Of a DNA stretch of 64,000 nt, positions 45,124 to 57,447 are shown piece by piece. This stretch comes from Morinoia aosen (Eukaryota > Arthropoda > Malacostraca > Amphipoda > Talitridae), in contig CM059560.1 in NCBI GenBank assembly GCA_030386875.1, positions 49,952,757 through 50,016,756 of the forward strand, in the 5' to 3' direction. Below the pieces are notes generated by a model. That model was not told where the DNA came from, did not search any database, and was given only the letters and a program-made list of their open reading frames with translations. The first letter of the stretch is position 1. Each line of letters begins with the position of its first letter. The translations under genes and the position numbers were made by a program.

Positions 45124-46984
45124 CTGAAAACAAATTTATTTCAAATGAGATGCCATAATTGTAAGACAAGGTCGATGGTCAAAAAACGAGTTGAAATAAA
45201 TAAAAGAGTGCAATGAGGGTAAAGGCTTTCACATTGCCGTTAGTCTCAAGTCAAGAGAGTGCCAATTTCGCCCTGAAGATAAAAGTTGAGAAGTGAATTT
45301 TTTAGAGGCAAAAATATTTTACAGGAGGCATCCATGAACTTACCTACCAAGCATTCGCTGCCATACGTGTTTGGCACGAGCGATATACGTGAATTCGCGA
45401 AATAGAAGCACAAACTGTAACATTGGTGAGGTATAAATAGCGAGGGTACGATAAAATTTTTCAATCATCCGTGAGGGTGAGCGCAATTAAATGAGGTACT
45501 AGCCACTCACGATATTCAGAAATTTTAAATCTATTTAGTCAGGCGCTGCATCTGTTTAGTTATTGAAGATTGACTACCGTTCCCGTGAGGAACCATAGTT
45601 AAAAGCTAAATGCAAGCAGTTTGAGACGTCGTTGACGCCGTCGTTCGCTTTCAATTATTATTGTTACTGGGAGTTCTACATTCCTCCCATCTGTTCTAAA
45701 GAGACTCAAAATTATGATATTAGAAATTGAAAACCTAACTTCTAAACACAAACATGAAATTATGTGAAAATAGTTTGTGGACGCTTCACGCACCACGTCA
45801 GTCTTTTACATCGACCAAAAATGAATTCGAGGATTCTCATGAAAAGCACGAAGAAACAGTCCACAAAGTTAGCGATTTTAATTGCTGCTGAAGCATTCAC
45901 GACAATAAATGACCAGCATTTCTTCAGGGTACGTTGAACAATGTATCTTGAGAACGAGGAAAAATGCGAACAGAGTAACATTGTCTGCTCTACACTTGGT
46001 GGGGCATTCAAAGCCATTGTCTGCCCAAGTTGGCATATCAGGAGAGATAATAAGAAATGCACAACGATAAGATTTTCGAGCGAGGCATGAAAATGACTCT
46101 GCCGAGAGAGACTTTCCATGTAATACATGATTGATGTATAGTTTTTAATAGTCTTAGCTAAAATCATCGCTTAAATTAGTCACTTCTAAAACGCTAGACC
46201 ATGCATGAAGGTGAATTACACAGCTATCGTCTTACAGAGATAGTCCATTCAACGAGAAGTTCTCTGTCAATTGACTCAAGTTTTCTTTTAATTATGCAAT
46301 CCAACTCCTTATGATGATTTGCTTCTACGCAGACATTGATACTACTTCGCAGACTACATTGATACTACTTCTACCAATTCAATGAAGAGCTTACAACTGT
46401 GGAAAACAACTTATTGAAATTATTGATTTGAGTGTTTTGGTAACTTAAATTTCAAATAACCGTAAGAATTTTTAACAAAGTTTGCCTTTTGTGAAACTTT
46501 TTTTTATACTTCGAAACTTATCTTAACATTAACGCTTCGTTCTGATCAGGCTCCACTCGTTGCATTTATTGCTTCGGTTTTTCAACCCCTTCCACAATCC
46601 TGAACATCACTGATACTCGGAGATGTATCATCACTGATACATCACTGGCTTTCAACTTACTCGGAGCATAGAATGAGATCCTAATATTTGCACCAATTTT
46701 CTAATTTCTAAGCACCATTTTTGCTTCAATGTTGAGTACTGGTAATAATTAATTGTCCTAATGTGGTGTTGCTGCAATCGGTCATCTTCAGGCAACTTCA
46801 AGTAGAATAAAAAAAGTTCTATTCATTTCTAAAGCTACATCAAATCACAGCATTTACTTAAAATTCCAAAGACTGGTGAGAGAGTTGCGTCTCCTCTGAC
46901 ATAAAAAACAAGAATGGAATGGCCCTTTGATGAACGGTCTCAAAACATCGTGGTACCTTGTGCCGTTTCGGTTAGAAGATTAAA
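45124..46984. other. No gene recognised
   Basis: This should hold the 5' UTR exon(s) of the DUF229 gene, but no promoter or exon could be fixed. The 135-codon frame at 45760-46167 (minus) is hydrophobic but looks like chance. Confidence 0.4.
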
Positions 46985-47245
46985 TAAGTGAAAAATCCTG
47001 GGTGATCTAATAACTTGGTTGTTTAGAAGAGTTTTTATTTTTGAATAAAGATGGCTTCTATGATTTGTAATTGGTTGTAGTCTCGTTCTTTTTTGATAAT
47101 TTGATATTCCCAACCAGCTATTCTCTAGTGAGTTCTTGTTTGTGGATGTTTTGGGAATGAGTTTTTTTTACTTCTTGCTGGAAGATGCATCGTTAAACAG
47201 TGTGATAATGTCGTCTGTGTCAGTCCAGTGTACGGGGAATGGTGC
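46985..47245 (-). pseudogene. Penelope-like element relic, third lineage
   Basis: The minus strand, with frameshifts, shows YTGLTQTTLSHCLTMHL (GIY-YIG core, usually VYIGQT..TLSHRLTMHL), then EYQIIKKERDYNQLQIIEAI and FIQK, the C-terminal helix found in PLE ORFs. Wording differs from the intact PLE and from the 7-9 kb relics, so it belongs to another family. Confidence 0.7.
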
Positions 47246-49119
47246 AGGAGCTCTCACTCTCCAATTTTACAAACAATGACAATACTGCTGATGTTATTTA
47301 GAAAATTACCCTAAATATTGAAAGTTTTAATTAAACAACGTTGAATCAGGTTAACATTGAAGATCTTCCCATCTTTGTGTTATAGGGTTAAGTATAAATA
47401 TTTCCACCGATTTTGAAAGTTTTAGTAGTCTAAATAGTCTAAATTATAGTTTCTTCTACCTTATGTAAAAATGCTACCACAATCCAACGGTTTTCAGTTG
47501 CAGATTTTACAAATTAAACTTTTCTTTTCATTTTTATTTTTAGCGATTTATTGTTGTGCGCCAAAACTGCTGATGTGTGTGTGTGAAGCTCATTTTCACT
47601 TGTTAACATAAGTGTTTGATAGAGAAAAGAACGCAAAGAGTTTCTTTAACAAAAAAGTTAATACAAAAATCAAAATCGATTCTTAAATGTATTCACACAA
47701 AGATCCTTGGTGAACGAACATATCGGTATCAAGTGACGTCGGTGGTTGAAGGAAAGGTTACGAGAAAAACATGAAAATGTAATCCATTGGCTTAGTATAA
47801 TTCTACGTTTCATAATGCCCATGAATGCTAATAAAAAATGTTAGCACGACTATCGAAAATACATCTGACAGTCTCCACTTGCACTGACACATGAGCTTAG
47901 ACTTCTGACATAGGCGGAGTAACGCTGACAGTTTAATGGATGAAAATAAATAATTCTTCATCAAAAATTGAATGGTGACAAGGTAGAAATTCGACACTAT
48001 TTTTTTCAAGCATTCATAACAACTAGAACCTATTAACAAGTTTGGAAAACATGCTTCACCGTACAACAAATTTATGATGTTTCCAATTTAAAAATGCGGG
48101 CGTAAGACATTTCTGATAGTAAGAAACCCGAAATTGATTCTCGCGCCAGGCTACTCAAAATATTTTATAACACGAATGAGACAATGAGAGATGAACGTGC
48201 GCTGATTGGCCAATATTTTAATGGTATTTACCGTTCGTAAAGGTTTTAATTTGCAATCTAATACTTGCTAGTTATACACCGTCAGATGAGCGTATAGCCG
48301 TCAAAATCTAAGATTTCATTTAACTATCTCATCGCTCGTACATTTGAGAGGCAAATTGTTAACAAAGAAACTTGAAGCTGAGAGAATTTCGAAGGGGCAA
48401 AGATTGAGGAAGAAATCTCAGTGGACTCACAGAGTGAAATTTCATATTTTCCTTTTCATCCCTATTAAAAATTAAGGGAGTAGCATGGTTGATTGAAGGA
48501 GACAGCGGAGAATTAAAGGAGTATTAAGCGAACCGAGGCCTCTTCCCTTCTGACACTTCCAGGGCGCGACTCATAAGCGCGATGCGAGCAACTTCTCCCA
48601 TGTTGCTACCAGAGGCCACTTGTGCAGATGGCCTCTTGGTGAAACGCCTGCCATCTTTCTCGAGAGAAATGACGGTTGCCATCTTTCGCCTCAGTTTTGA
48701 AGTTGGTGTTGTGCGTGACAGATGTCTGGATCGTGTCTCTATTATTTAAAACGTTTCCAGTAGTGTTAGAGTGTTTATCAGTGCGAGTGTGTATTACGTG
48801 AGGGTGTATAGTACGTGAGGGTGTCAGAAGAAACAAGAGATGGAAGAGACGTATAATGCTGGTCTGTAGAGGCATTATTTCAAGAGCATGAACGGAGCAA
48901 GGACCCCACTGCTAGCTTCACCACCTCGGTCAATTGATATTTTAGACGATTCATCGTTGTGGTGGGGCTGGTAGTGAAGGCAAAACCTCACTGTGAGCAA
49001 TGTAAAAACAACGAAATGTGGAAACCAAACCTGAATTTTCCCTCGTCAGTCTTCAGCAACTTTTGAATTGAAGGACGTTCTTGAAGGTGATCAACTATGT
49101 GTTCAGATACATATTTGTG
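47246..49119. other. No gene recognised
   Basis: No splice-supported coding segment and no clear transposon ends. A short direct repeat GTACGTGAGGGTGT occurs near 48795-48820. Confidence 0.4.
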
Positions 49120-49230
49120 TGTGTGTGTGTGGGGGGGGGGGGGGGGTTGTGTGTGGGTATGGGGGTAGGTGTGTGGGAGGGGGGTGTGGGGAGAGTTTGT
49201 GTGTGGGATAGGTGGGGGAGTGTGTGTATA
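49120..49230 (+). repeat. G/T-rich tract with long G runs
   Basis: (GT)n followed by a ~17-G run and then further GGGG/GGGGG runs spaced by T/TGT. More than four G-runs within 100 bp on the plus strand could form G-quadruplexes. Confidence 0.85.
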
Positions 49231-49439
49231 CGAATAGCCGGTGTAATTAAGCTCGGGCAAGGTAAAGTTATTTTATTTTCCTTTCTAAATTTAGGAATGA
49301 AAGATGAAAAATCTGCTGGACGATAATTGTTTTTGTTATATATATAGCTACGAGTATATTCTTTCAACGACCCTAGGGTATTGTTGCTATATTCTTTTCA
49401 AGGTACATTTATATTGTTCCCTGCAGGCTTTCGCCTCCA

Positions 49440-49817
49440 AGGCTGCGTACAGCTGATTTCCCACTATTGCACATTCAACCGTTGACGCTTCTCAACCAAA
49501 TATAGCCAGTTGCCCATTAATTACCTTAGTTATTGCGTTGCGAAAACTTCAAGCATAAGTTATACGTCACAAACATGTCCCTATAATGTCAGCTTAATAA
49601 TGAACACGCACCCATGAAATTTTCTGCACATTAGTAGGAATGTATTTAATTTACATACTCTGGTACATTTTTATTGTGCTATAAACCGTGTTTGCTTATG
49701 GTGAATTGATTAATCGCGCAAGAACTAAGGTAATTCAAGGGCAAACTGGTTATAATCGGTTTGAGCAGTGTGACGGTTGGAAAGAGTGACTAATGGGAAA
49801 TCAGCTGTGCGCAGCCG
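49440..49817. mobile_element. Foldback/MITE with ~110-bp arms
   Basis: GGCTGCGTACAGCTGATTTCCC at the left edge is matched inversely at the right edge (GGGAAATCAGCTGTGCGCAGCC), and similarity continues through CAACCGT and AATTACCTTAGTT. About 378 bp, no ORF, TSD not identified. Confidence 0.85.
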
Positions 49818-52800
49818 TTTTTTTTAAATCAAATTAAGAGGTGGCCATCCTGGGCCTCTCATGATTCTCCGATGGTAAATAAGAGAAACTGGTCGCGCCT
49901 TGGGAGCGCGACGGTAGTGCTCCAGGCTGAGCCATGCGTGGCCACCGGTTGGGACAGAGGCGCAGGCGCGCCTATAAAGTGGACACTTCGAAGTTGCCTC
50001 ATAGGAGACGCATGGATGAAACAACCATGCATATTTGGGAGCGCTCCCAAGAATCACCGATGCCACTCCTATAATTTTTAATAGGGATTAGAAATATTCG
50101 CAGAACATAGCGCACGAGTTTATTGATAAAAATAAAACGAAATGTTGTTTAGGGTGATAATTTGTTAGTTGTTGCTGTACTTTGAACACCTGTAGCTTGC
50201 CATTTTATTTAGAATAAAAATACAAGTCACCGACTGCACAATTTTGCTAACTGTGAGCTCAGAAACAAAATTAAGAGAGGATACACAGAGAATCATTGAA
50301 CATTCGCTAGGTGTCAACTGTCAAACACGTTTTAAAAATTGAATCCAGCGCGGCGTCGGAAAACATCAACCAAAATACTATTTAAAATCGTCGATTTAAA
50401 AGTAACTTTCATACGTTCACCGCCAAACGCTAACTTCACCGTTTCAGATGGAGACGTTCGACGAATGAATAATAATTGCACGTCAGTAAACTCACAATGT
50501 ATGCGTTTTACTAAGTATTTCGGTTGAGAGTGACGGCTGCTTAGATCCCTGCTCTATCGAGCGTTCACACCAGAACAGCTGCACCCGAGACAGACGACGA
50601 GGCAATAACAACGAACGCCACAGAACAACTGGTGCCGAGGTGCCTATACTGTAGCTGCACTCGGAAGTAGATAAACAGCAGCTCAGCTTGGTCGCCATCA
50701 CCACCGTCACAACTGGTTTTACGACTTTCTACCCTAGCCATTATGCCCCTAACAAGTTCACGAAGGGCTTTTCATGGTTTCAGAAGCGCTACGCGCGTGA
50801 AAGAAATAATTTCCATTTTACTGTAGAAATGGAGAAATATTTTGAGCACTTGCGCTCATAGTTTTGCGACATTCGAAACAGTTTGCCAATTTAGCGCTGG
50901 AACTAGTTAGAACAAATTCAATAATTTTTGATGGAAATTGAGAGATTTATCAACACAAATATTTTAACTGCATTTTTACGGTTAGACTTCGAAGAATTAG
51001 TTCGCGCTTGGAAACCAGTCTCTTGAAACTTGTAGTATTCTTCAAGTCAAAGTTTTGTCTACTTCATAACAATCAAATATACAGTCCTTGAAATTTAATC
51101 AGTAATATTTTTGCTTAACCATGTGACAATCCTGTAAAAATAATGATAAAACTTTTCAATGCCCAAAAATTTGTTTGAATTATTTCTTGGCTCACGAAAA
51201 TATTCCCGGTTGGCTTGGCTCACGGTTGGGTCACATGAGAATATTGCGATCGAAAAGTAACAAAAATAGAACAGGTGTTTCTCAGATTTGCATTTATTTT
51301 CATTGTTTTGCAGATCCATCCGATGTTATGGGAGTTACTTTTAAAAATCACCCCGTACCTGTCAACAAGCAGTTTTGTTCAGCTTAAGAGCTGAACGCGG
51401 GAAAGGAAGCCATGGCAACAAAGGAAAATAAACATGTCCCAATATTCTAGAAATGTTGCTGTACTTCTTAACCGTTTTAACAATTCTCTTAATAATTTCT
51501 TCGAATGATTATCGTTTTAAAGGTTTAGGAAATGAATCTTGTTCTCTGATGGTCATAATTTTCTGTAAGACTTCAAGTGGGCTACCACGTATTTCATCGA
51601 AAGACATTTACTTTGTCCTGATAACAATTTCAGAGTAGCTTTTGCGGAAAATTGCGACTCATTACCGTATTCAAAGATTCATCCGTCGCCATGAGTAATT
51701 TTTCCCTTCTCTCTCCTCTTTCCTCTGATCTCTCTCCTACTTACTGCCTTATTGCTAGAAATCAAGTGATCACCATCTAAATGCAAATTTTTTTCTAAGG
51801 TTTTCCCTTCAAAATCGCAATTTTTTATTGCTTACATTTCTTTTGTGGCCATCATTTCTAACAAATAATGTTATTCTAAGTACCCTTGGAAATGCATTTT
51901 CAAAGATCCCTGATTCTTCTTCTATGTTTATGGTGTTTATGGTGTTCTACTTGTTGTTATCAATACCATTGACACATAGAGAACAAATTCATTGTGCTCA
52001 TCATATTTTTATTAATGTGTGAGCACTTTAAAAATATTACCAGAAGTAACACTGTTTATTTTAAAAAGCACGGCTATTGTATATATCAATGATTGTATCT
52101 TTTCTTTATTTCTTCAACAATTTTGGTTTCTAGAATTTTTACCTATTGCTCCCCATCAAATGTTTGTTTATCATATGTGATTTTTATAAGTAAATCTGCT
52201 AGAATTTAGGTAATATTATTCATGCTTATATCCTCTCTGATGTGCCGTTTAATTCAAGAACAAGTTTGAGTTCTATGCGCTTGAGTTCTCTTACATGGTA
52301 CAACATTAGGCTGTATTTTGAATGCAAATGAAACTGCTGCAGCCATAATTTAAGACTCATCTATACTCATTCCTGCTATCTATGCTTTCAAAATTCAAAT
52401 TGGACTTATCCAGTGAGTAAATATGAATGATAAACATTTTTTCTTCTGTTTACAATTTTGGTCTTTCCATCCCAGCTGGTTTGACTTGAGTAAATAAATT
52501 TAGTAAGTAGAATAGTTGGCAAAAAACTTTTTTTATTAAATTTCAACATGTCTAGGATTTATTAGGCCTTTTTTCAATTGTCGATTTTTACCAAAAAGTA
52601 TTGTAAGTTTTTTATTATCCAATTAAATTGGTTTTATTTGCTCTACATATAGAATAAAAACACCTTTGATAGGAAAAGAAATATATCTAATAAATTACTC
52701 TATATGCAAGAATTTCAAACTATGCATAAGCAAAGATTAAGTTCATTGAATTTTTGTTTTTAGGAGTGGTTCTTTAGGAGTGGTAAGTGGTTCTTTGAAG

Positions 52801-53089
52801 CTCTGATAGGTTTAGTTATTCACTATAAAAAAAGTTTTTCAAGCACTTAAGTTTTATTTCTTCAGAAACTTTGTTGGATTGTATTGAGCTCTTTTTACTA
52901 TGTTGGAGTAAATTTTTGAACGAATGAATTGCTGCCATTTCATGTTCTCGTGTATGTAAGTGCAATTATTATTTAATATTTCACTATAAGGGAAACATTG
53001 ACTGTTTAAATGAAAAAGTTTTTAAAAGTTATTTTTAAATACTGCATGTATGTCAGTAGAATTATTTTTCCCTTTATCTTCCAAGACAG
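49818..53089. other. No gene recognised; GC-rich patches
   Basis: The 49840-50070 patch is GC-rich and carries a perfect 16-bp palindrome TTGGGAGCGCTCCCAA (50035-50050). 50530-50720 is another GC-rich patch that could be a first exon or promoter of the gene ending at 53191, but this is unproven. 51.7-53.0 kb is AT-rich without signal. Confidence 0.4.
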
Positions 53090-53191
53090 GGAAGTGACAT
53101 ACAACCAAAGCAAGCTACTGATCAGTCCCTGCCATTGGAAAATGATCCACCTTTACTGGCTGCTATCACTCTATCTCAACCTATGTCATGA
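53090..53191 (+). CDS. Candidate terminal exon of an unrecognised gene
   Basis: A very strong polypyrimidine acceptor (TTTTTCCCTTTATCTTCCAAGACAG region) followed by a phase-0 frame of 33 codons and TGA: GSDIQPKQATDQSLPLEND, PPLLAAITLSQPMS. The acidic/proline-containing tail looks like the end of a nuclear or cytosolic protein. No partner exon was found upstream, and other frames are also open, so the call is tentative. Confidence 0.4.
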   Translation, partial: GSDIQPKQATDQSLPLENDPPLLAAITLSQPMS

Positions 53192-53289
53192 GCGTACAAG
53201 GGCTCACAATTTTATCATTTTTCACCAGCCTCCAACTTTTCATTTGACCAGGGATCAGTTCTGTATAACTCCCCAATCAACCCTTAAGG

Positions 53290-53610
53290 GAGCCTATTCA
53301 AGTGTATTATACGCTGATAGAACCTATTCAAATTTTCTTTTCAAATCTTCAATCAACCACCATGGAAGTGTACCGAAGTCCTCAATCAGCCTCTGAAAAA
53401 GCCCTTTCAAGTCCTCAATTAGCCACTGAAAGAGCCCATCAAGTCCTCAATCAGCCATCATGGGAGATTATTCAAGTCTTCAGTCAGCCTGTGAGAGAGC
53501 CCAATCAATTCTTCATCAGCCACCAGTAGGCCATTTCAAGTCCTCAATCAACCAACAAGCAAGCCTGTTTGACTCCTCAATCAGTCACCTCGTCAACTCA
53601 TCGCTCAACA
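53290..53610. repeat. Degenerate VNTR, ~33-37-bp unit
   Basis: About eight copies of a unit containing TTCAAGTCCTCAATCAGCCA and CTGAAAGAGCC variants, directly after the candidate terminal exon. Confidence 0.8.
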
Positions 53611-53649
53611 GCAAAGAAAGCCTTACCAACTTCCCAATCATTCGCTGAA

Positions 53650-55340
53650 GGATCTAGTTTGACTCATTCTTTAGCTAAGACTTTACAGGAAGCCTGCACA
53701 TTCCTATGGCCCACATATTCATAAAGCTACATGAATCTCAATTCTACTTAGATGCTTAAATATCCAATCATAGAAGCAAATCTCCTGCAGTCCTGGCTGT
53801 GACTCCGTGGAAATCGTATTCTCAAGCAAGGTTCCGCACTAAATTGCTTCATTTGCTTTGTTTTTCTTCCAATTGTGTGAATAAGGTATCATTTTGACGA
53901 ACTCTTGTTATTTTATGTACGCCTATGTTCACGGCTTCTCCATTTCTAATTCTCAGATGGGCGTTGATCATAAAGGCTTATTCGATTGGATGCGTCCTGT
54001 TCATTCATCATTCAGAATGATACGCAGACAAAGCTTCATTCTCTTTTCAATTAGGCAATTCCCTAAATAGAATGCGCATTTGATTTCAACCTCTAGAGAT
54101 TCAATAGAGAATGTTATTCAATCTTTAAACGACGGAGCTTCAGCGATGTGTGGGTGTCAGTTGGCGGGACACAAACGCATCATGACAGCTGATGTGGCCT
54201 ACGAGCTCGTAACTAATGTCCTACTCTGGATTAGGACAAGCTCGTCAACGGACGGAAATCTCTTTCGATATTCATCCCACCTGTCAGTTATACAAGCTTC
54301 GTGTGGGCTCATACCCTTATTTTTTATTTATTTACTTATAAAGCCTTTTCGATCTGGTGCAAATAAAATAATTCAATATAGGTAAATTTCTGTAACAACT
54401 TCTGGCAGATCGGTTGTTAACATTTGAGAACAACGTATTAAAATTACAGTACGTTAATGTTATGTTGAATAATCTATTTTTTCATTGAATTATTGGTTAT
54501 TCTTCAATATATTTGTTCGTAGCATAAATATCGTTTATTTTTATTGCATCGACATCAGTCCTCAATGTTGCGTTTTAAAATCAGTTTATTTTATCCGAGC
54601 CACATAATTTAGATATGGCTCCCATCTGTGCTCTAGGGTACTGATATCAAGTGTATTCAGAGTTAGGTTAGTCGACTTGCGTTTTCGAAATTTAGCTTTA
54701 CTCATGGGACTAAATGTTGAGCTCTCAAGTACAGCTAGCCTGGCTTGCGCTGAACACGGGGGCAGCAGGTAAATTAGTAATTCATTTTATTAGGTTTTCA
54801 TTTGCATGGTTTATATTTCCAATGTAATTTAATGTATCAGATGGTTCAGCTGCAGTCGGCTATGGTGAAGATAAAAAGCAAATGGCGTCAGCCATCCGAG
54901 AAACGACATGAATATAAATATATATAAATTGAACAACAGTTTTGTTTAACTCCAATGTGAATCTCGTTCAGAAAATTTGCGTAAAATTTCTATGCATCCC
55001 TGCCAAATCTTTAAACTGTTAACAAATTTTTCTTAATTAACTAGTCAGTTATTTAATTGCCATAATTCCTAGTGTGCCTTTCGTAACGGGTTACGAACTT
55101 TGAATTTCCCCACCTATCTTCAAGCTTGAAGAACAAGACACAAATTTGCGCCTGCTTCAAGCACCGGTGGGCGTGTAACTCAGAAGCTGTAACGACCGTG
55201 AAGGGCAATGCCCAGGCCACTCCTTAATCTTTACATTTGTTCCTGTACTAAACCATTGTCTAGCGATAGGAGTGATTCGGAGCTATCATCACGTTAACCA
55301 TTTGCTTTGACTGGTGAAGTAGCTTCGCCATCGTGATGGA
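53650..55340. other. No gene recognised
   Basis: A 101-codon frame at 54080-54385 has no known motif. No repeat ends were identified. Confidence 0.4.
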
Positions 55341-55887
55341 GTAAACTATCTCCGACCGGGGCCCCCGTTCCATCTCCGCCACTCAACGGAGCCTGGAGGA
55401 GATGACAGCACACCGCACCGCAGCACTGCTCTCCTACCCAGCTTGTCTTAAGACAAAGCTGGGCAGGAGAGCTGTGCTGTGGTCAGGGCTGGCACATAAA
55501 AAACCCACCCAAAAAAGCCCAAAAAACCCACACTATAAACCCACTAAATAGTGTTTTTTTGGGGTTTATTATTGTTATGTAAATTTTATTTGTTTTCAAG
55601 CTTATAAAATCAAAATAAGCTAAATATTTATCTTGTAAAAAAGTGTATCTAAGTCTTGTGTATGACTATGACAAGACAACATTGAAAAACAAAAACACCA
55701 ACCCTATGTAAATCAAATTAGAAAAACCTTAATCACAAAAAAAAAACTCGAGGGACTAATATATTTTCATGAATTCCATTTCCTACGTAAAAAAACGAAA
55801 ATTTAGGAACAAATGCCGTTTGACTACTTGATAATATAGAGACTTCTGAATTTTCCCTGTCTTCTAGACTAGACTGCTTCTACAGTA

Positions 55888-56335
55888 CTACTGTGTTTCT
55901 CTTTCTACATCCACTGTCATTTCATCGTTGTCATCCACATCATGATCATTTGTGAGATGGCGATATACTGAGACCAATTTCTGTGCGCGTTCTGATCCTA
56001 ATCTATTTCTCAATTTATTCCACACAATTCCAAATGTTGAGAAAATTCTCTCAATGAATCCTGAACTTGCGGGGCAAGAATGAAGATTGCTTATAAACTT
56101 GCAGAAACCCTCTGTCAGTGTTTTTTCAGGAATCTGCATTTTCTGCTGTTTCATGTCTTGAATATCCCACCATCAACAAGGAGTCATTGTCTTAGTGATA
56201 TTCTCATTGAACATGTGTTTTGGGAAGATGTTGGAGTCCTTCAATTTATAGGAATAAAGTGCAGCGATGAACTCCGGATTGTACTCAGCCAACCACTCTT
56301 CAATATCAGTCTCCTGTGAGAGCTTTGCCTGAAAT
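55888..56335 (-). pseudogene. hAT transposase C-terminal fragment
   Basis: Reads AKLSQETDIEEWLAEYNPE, then an in-frame TGA, WWDIQDMKQQ, then SCPASSGFIERIFSTFG and NKLRNRLGSERAQKLVSVYR. PASS-x-x-x-ER-x-FS-x-x-G and KLRNRL are the hallmark of the hATC dimerisation region. The N-terminal zinc finger and DDE Asp residues are not present. Confidence 0.92.
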
Positions 56336-56574
56336 AAGTCTAACAATTATAGTCAGATGAGGTAGGACACGACCGCAGCCATCATGGGGTGAGAAAGTAA
56401 AGAAACGACTGGCCTATGGTGAGCATTCAAGCTGCACTGGAACGAATTTGACGATGGAATCTGTTAGAGCATTTACTTCCAATCAAGAGTTCAAAGTCTA
56501 GTCACCCCCAGAAACAGTTAATGAATCTGGTACGGGAAGACACTGCTTCCACAAAGTTTTTCAAATGAAATAAA

Positions 56575-56783
56575 TGTACGAGGAGTTCGCGAGACTCGAA
56601 CTCTGGACTAGAAATTACCGCGCCGGCACGCTATCGACCGCGCTATCGATCGATCACTGTGCCAAGCATTGCTTTCATTGTGCTTCGATCATCTTTTAGG
56701 GTGATCGATAGCACGGTCGATAGCGTGCCGGTGCGGTAATTTCTAGTCCTGAGTTCAAGTCTTGCGAACTCCTCGCACATTTA
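56575..56783. repeat. Inverted pair of tRNA-like SINE heads (minus 56575-56660, plus 56701-56783)
   Basis: Each ~83-nt arm reads GATAGCGCGGTCGATAGCG (A-box-like), then GGTAATTTCTAGTCC, then GAGTTCGAGTCTCGCGAAC (B-box-like, cf. GGTTCGANTCC), then CTCCTCG-ACATTTA. This is the organisation of a tRNA gene promoter. The two copies are head to head about 40 bp apart, inside the hAT element. They are more likely SINE-derived than functional tRNA genes, since an acceptor stem was not found. Confidence 0.6.
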
Positions 56784-57447
56784 CTTTAATCATTTTAGTG
56801 TTTGTTGCTATCCTGTACTGCGAAAAGTGATTTTTTTGGCAAATTTTAAAAAAAAAATTTTGGCATGTCACCACATGTTGTAACATGTAACCGTGTGGTT
56901 GACTGACTTGACTTGTGCTGCTAAGCACTCCAGCTCACACAATACACATGTTAAGTTGTTAACAGCATGACTGTTAAGTGATGTGCAGCTGTCTTGCTTC
57001 AAGTTGCTTGTGGTGGTTACTTATGATCTGCATGGTGCTTCCCTCTCACATGACTTGCGTCTGTCAGCTGCTAAAACAACTTACTATGAATTGACAAGCA
57101 TAGCAATTCTCTTTGCACATCTTATATCTTTACAGACTGCAGAGCTATGTCTCTATGCATTTGGTAATTGGTAAATGGTAATTGTGATGGACAAACTTAA
57201 TATATATATATAAATCTGAAATAGGGGCAACTGGAGCTGTGTGAATAACTCTTATGAACAAACACAGGCATCACAAAAAAAACAATAAAGCCCAAAAAAA
57301 ACAATAAAACCCAATTTAACCCAAAAAAAAACATGTGGGTTGGGTTTTTTAAAAAAACCCAGGATTTTTTCCATCCCTGGCTGTGGTGCGGAGTGCTGTC
57401 AACTCCTCCAGGCTCCGTTGAGAGGCGGAGACGGGACGGGAGTGCCG

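Larger units (their letters stand above)
55484..57379. mobile_element. hAT transposon, 1,896 bp, with 8-bp TSD
   Basis: The ends CAGGGCTGG / CCATCCCTG are hAT-type. A perfect 8-bp duplication GCTGTGGT lies at 55476-55483 and 57380-57387. Subterminal regions are rich in AAAACCC-type runs on both sides. It contains a damaged minus-strand transposase end and a nested inverted SINE-head pair. Probably an internally deleted, non-autonomous copy. Confidence 0.93.

Noticed and set aside
45760..46167. 135-codon minus-strand frame
   Set aside because: Hydrophobic, repetitive use of common residues, no splice context and no family motif; likely chance.
48606..49367. Pro/His/Thr-rich frames
   Set aside because: Translations of GT/G-rich simple repeat and its flank.
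53010..53648. Overlapping plus-strand frames after 53191
   Set aside because: Mostly translations of the VNTR; only the short frame after the strong acceptor at 53090 looks exon-like.
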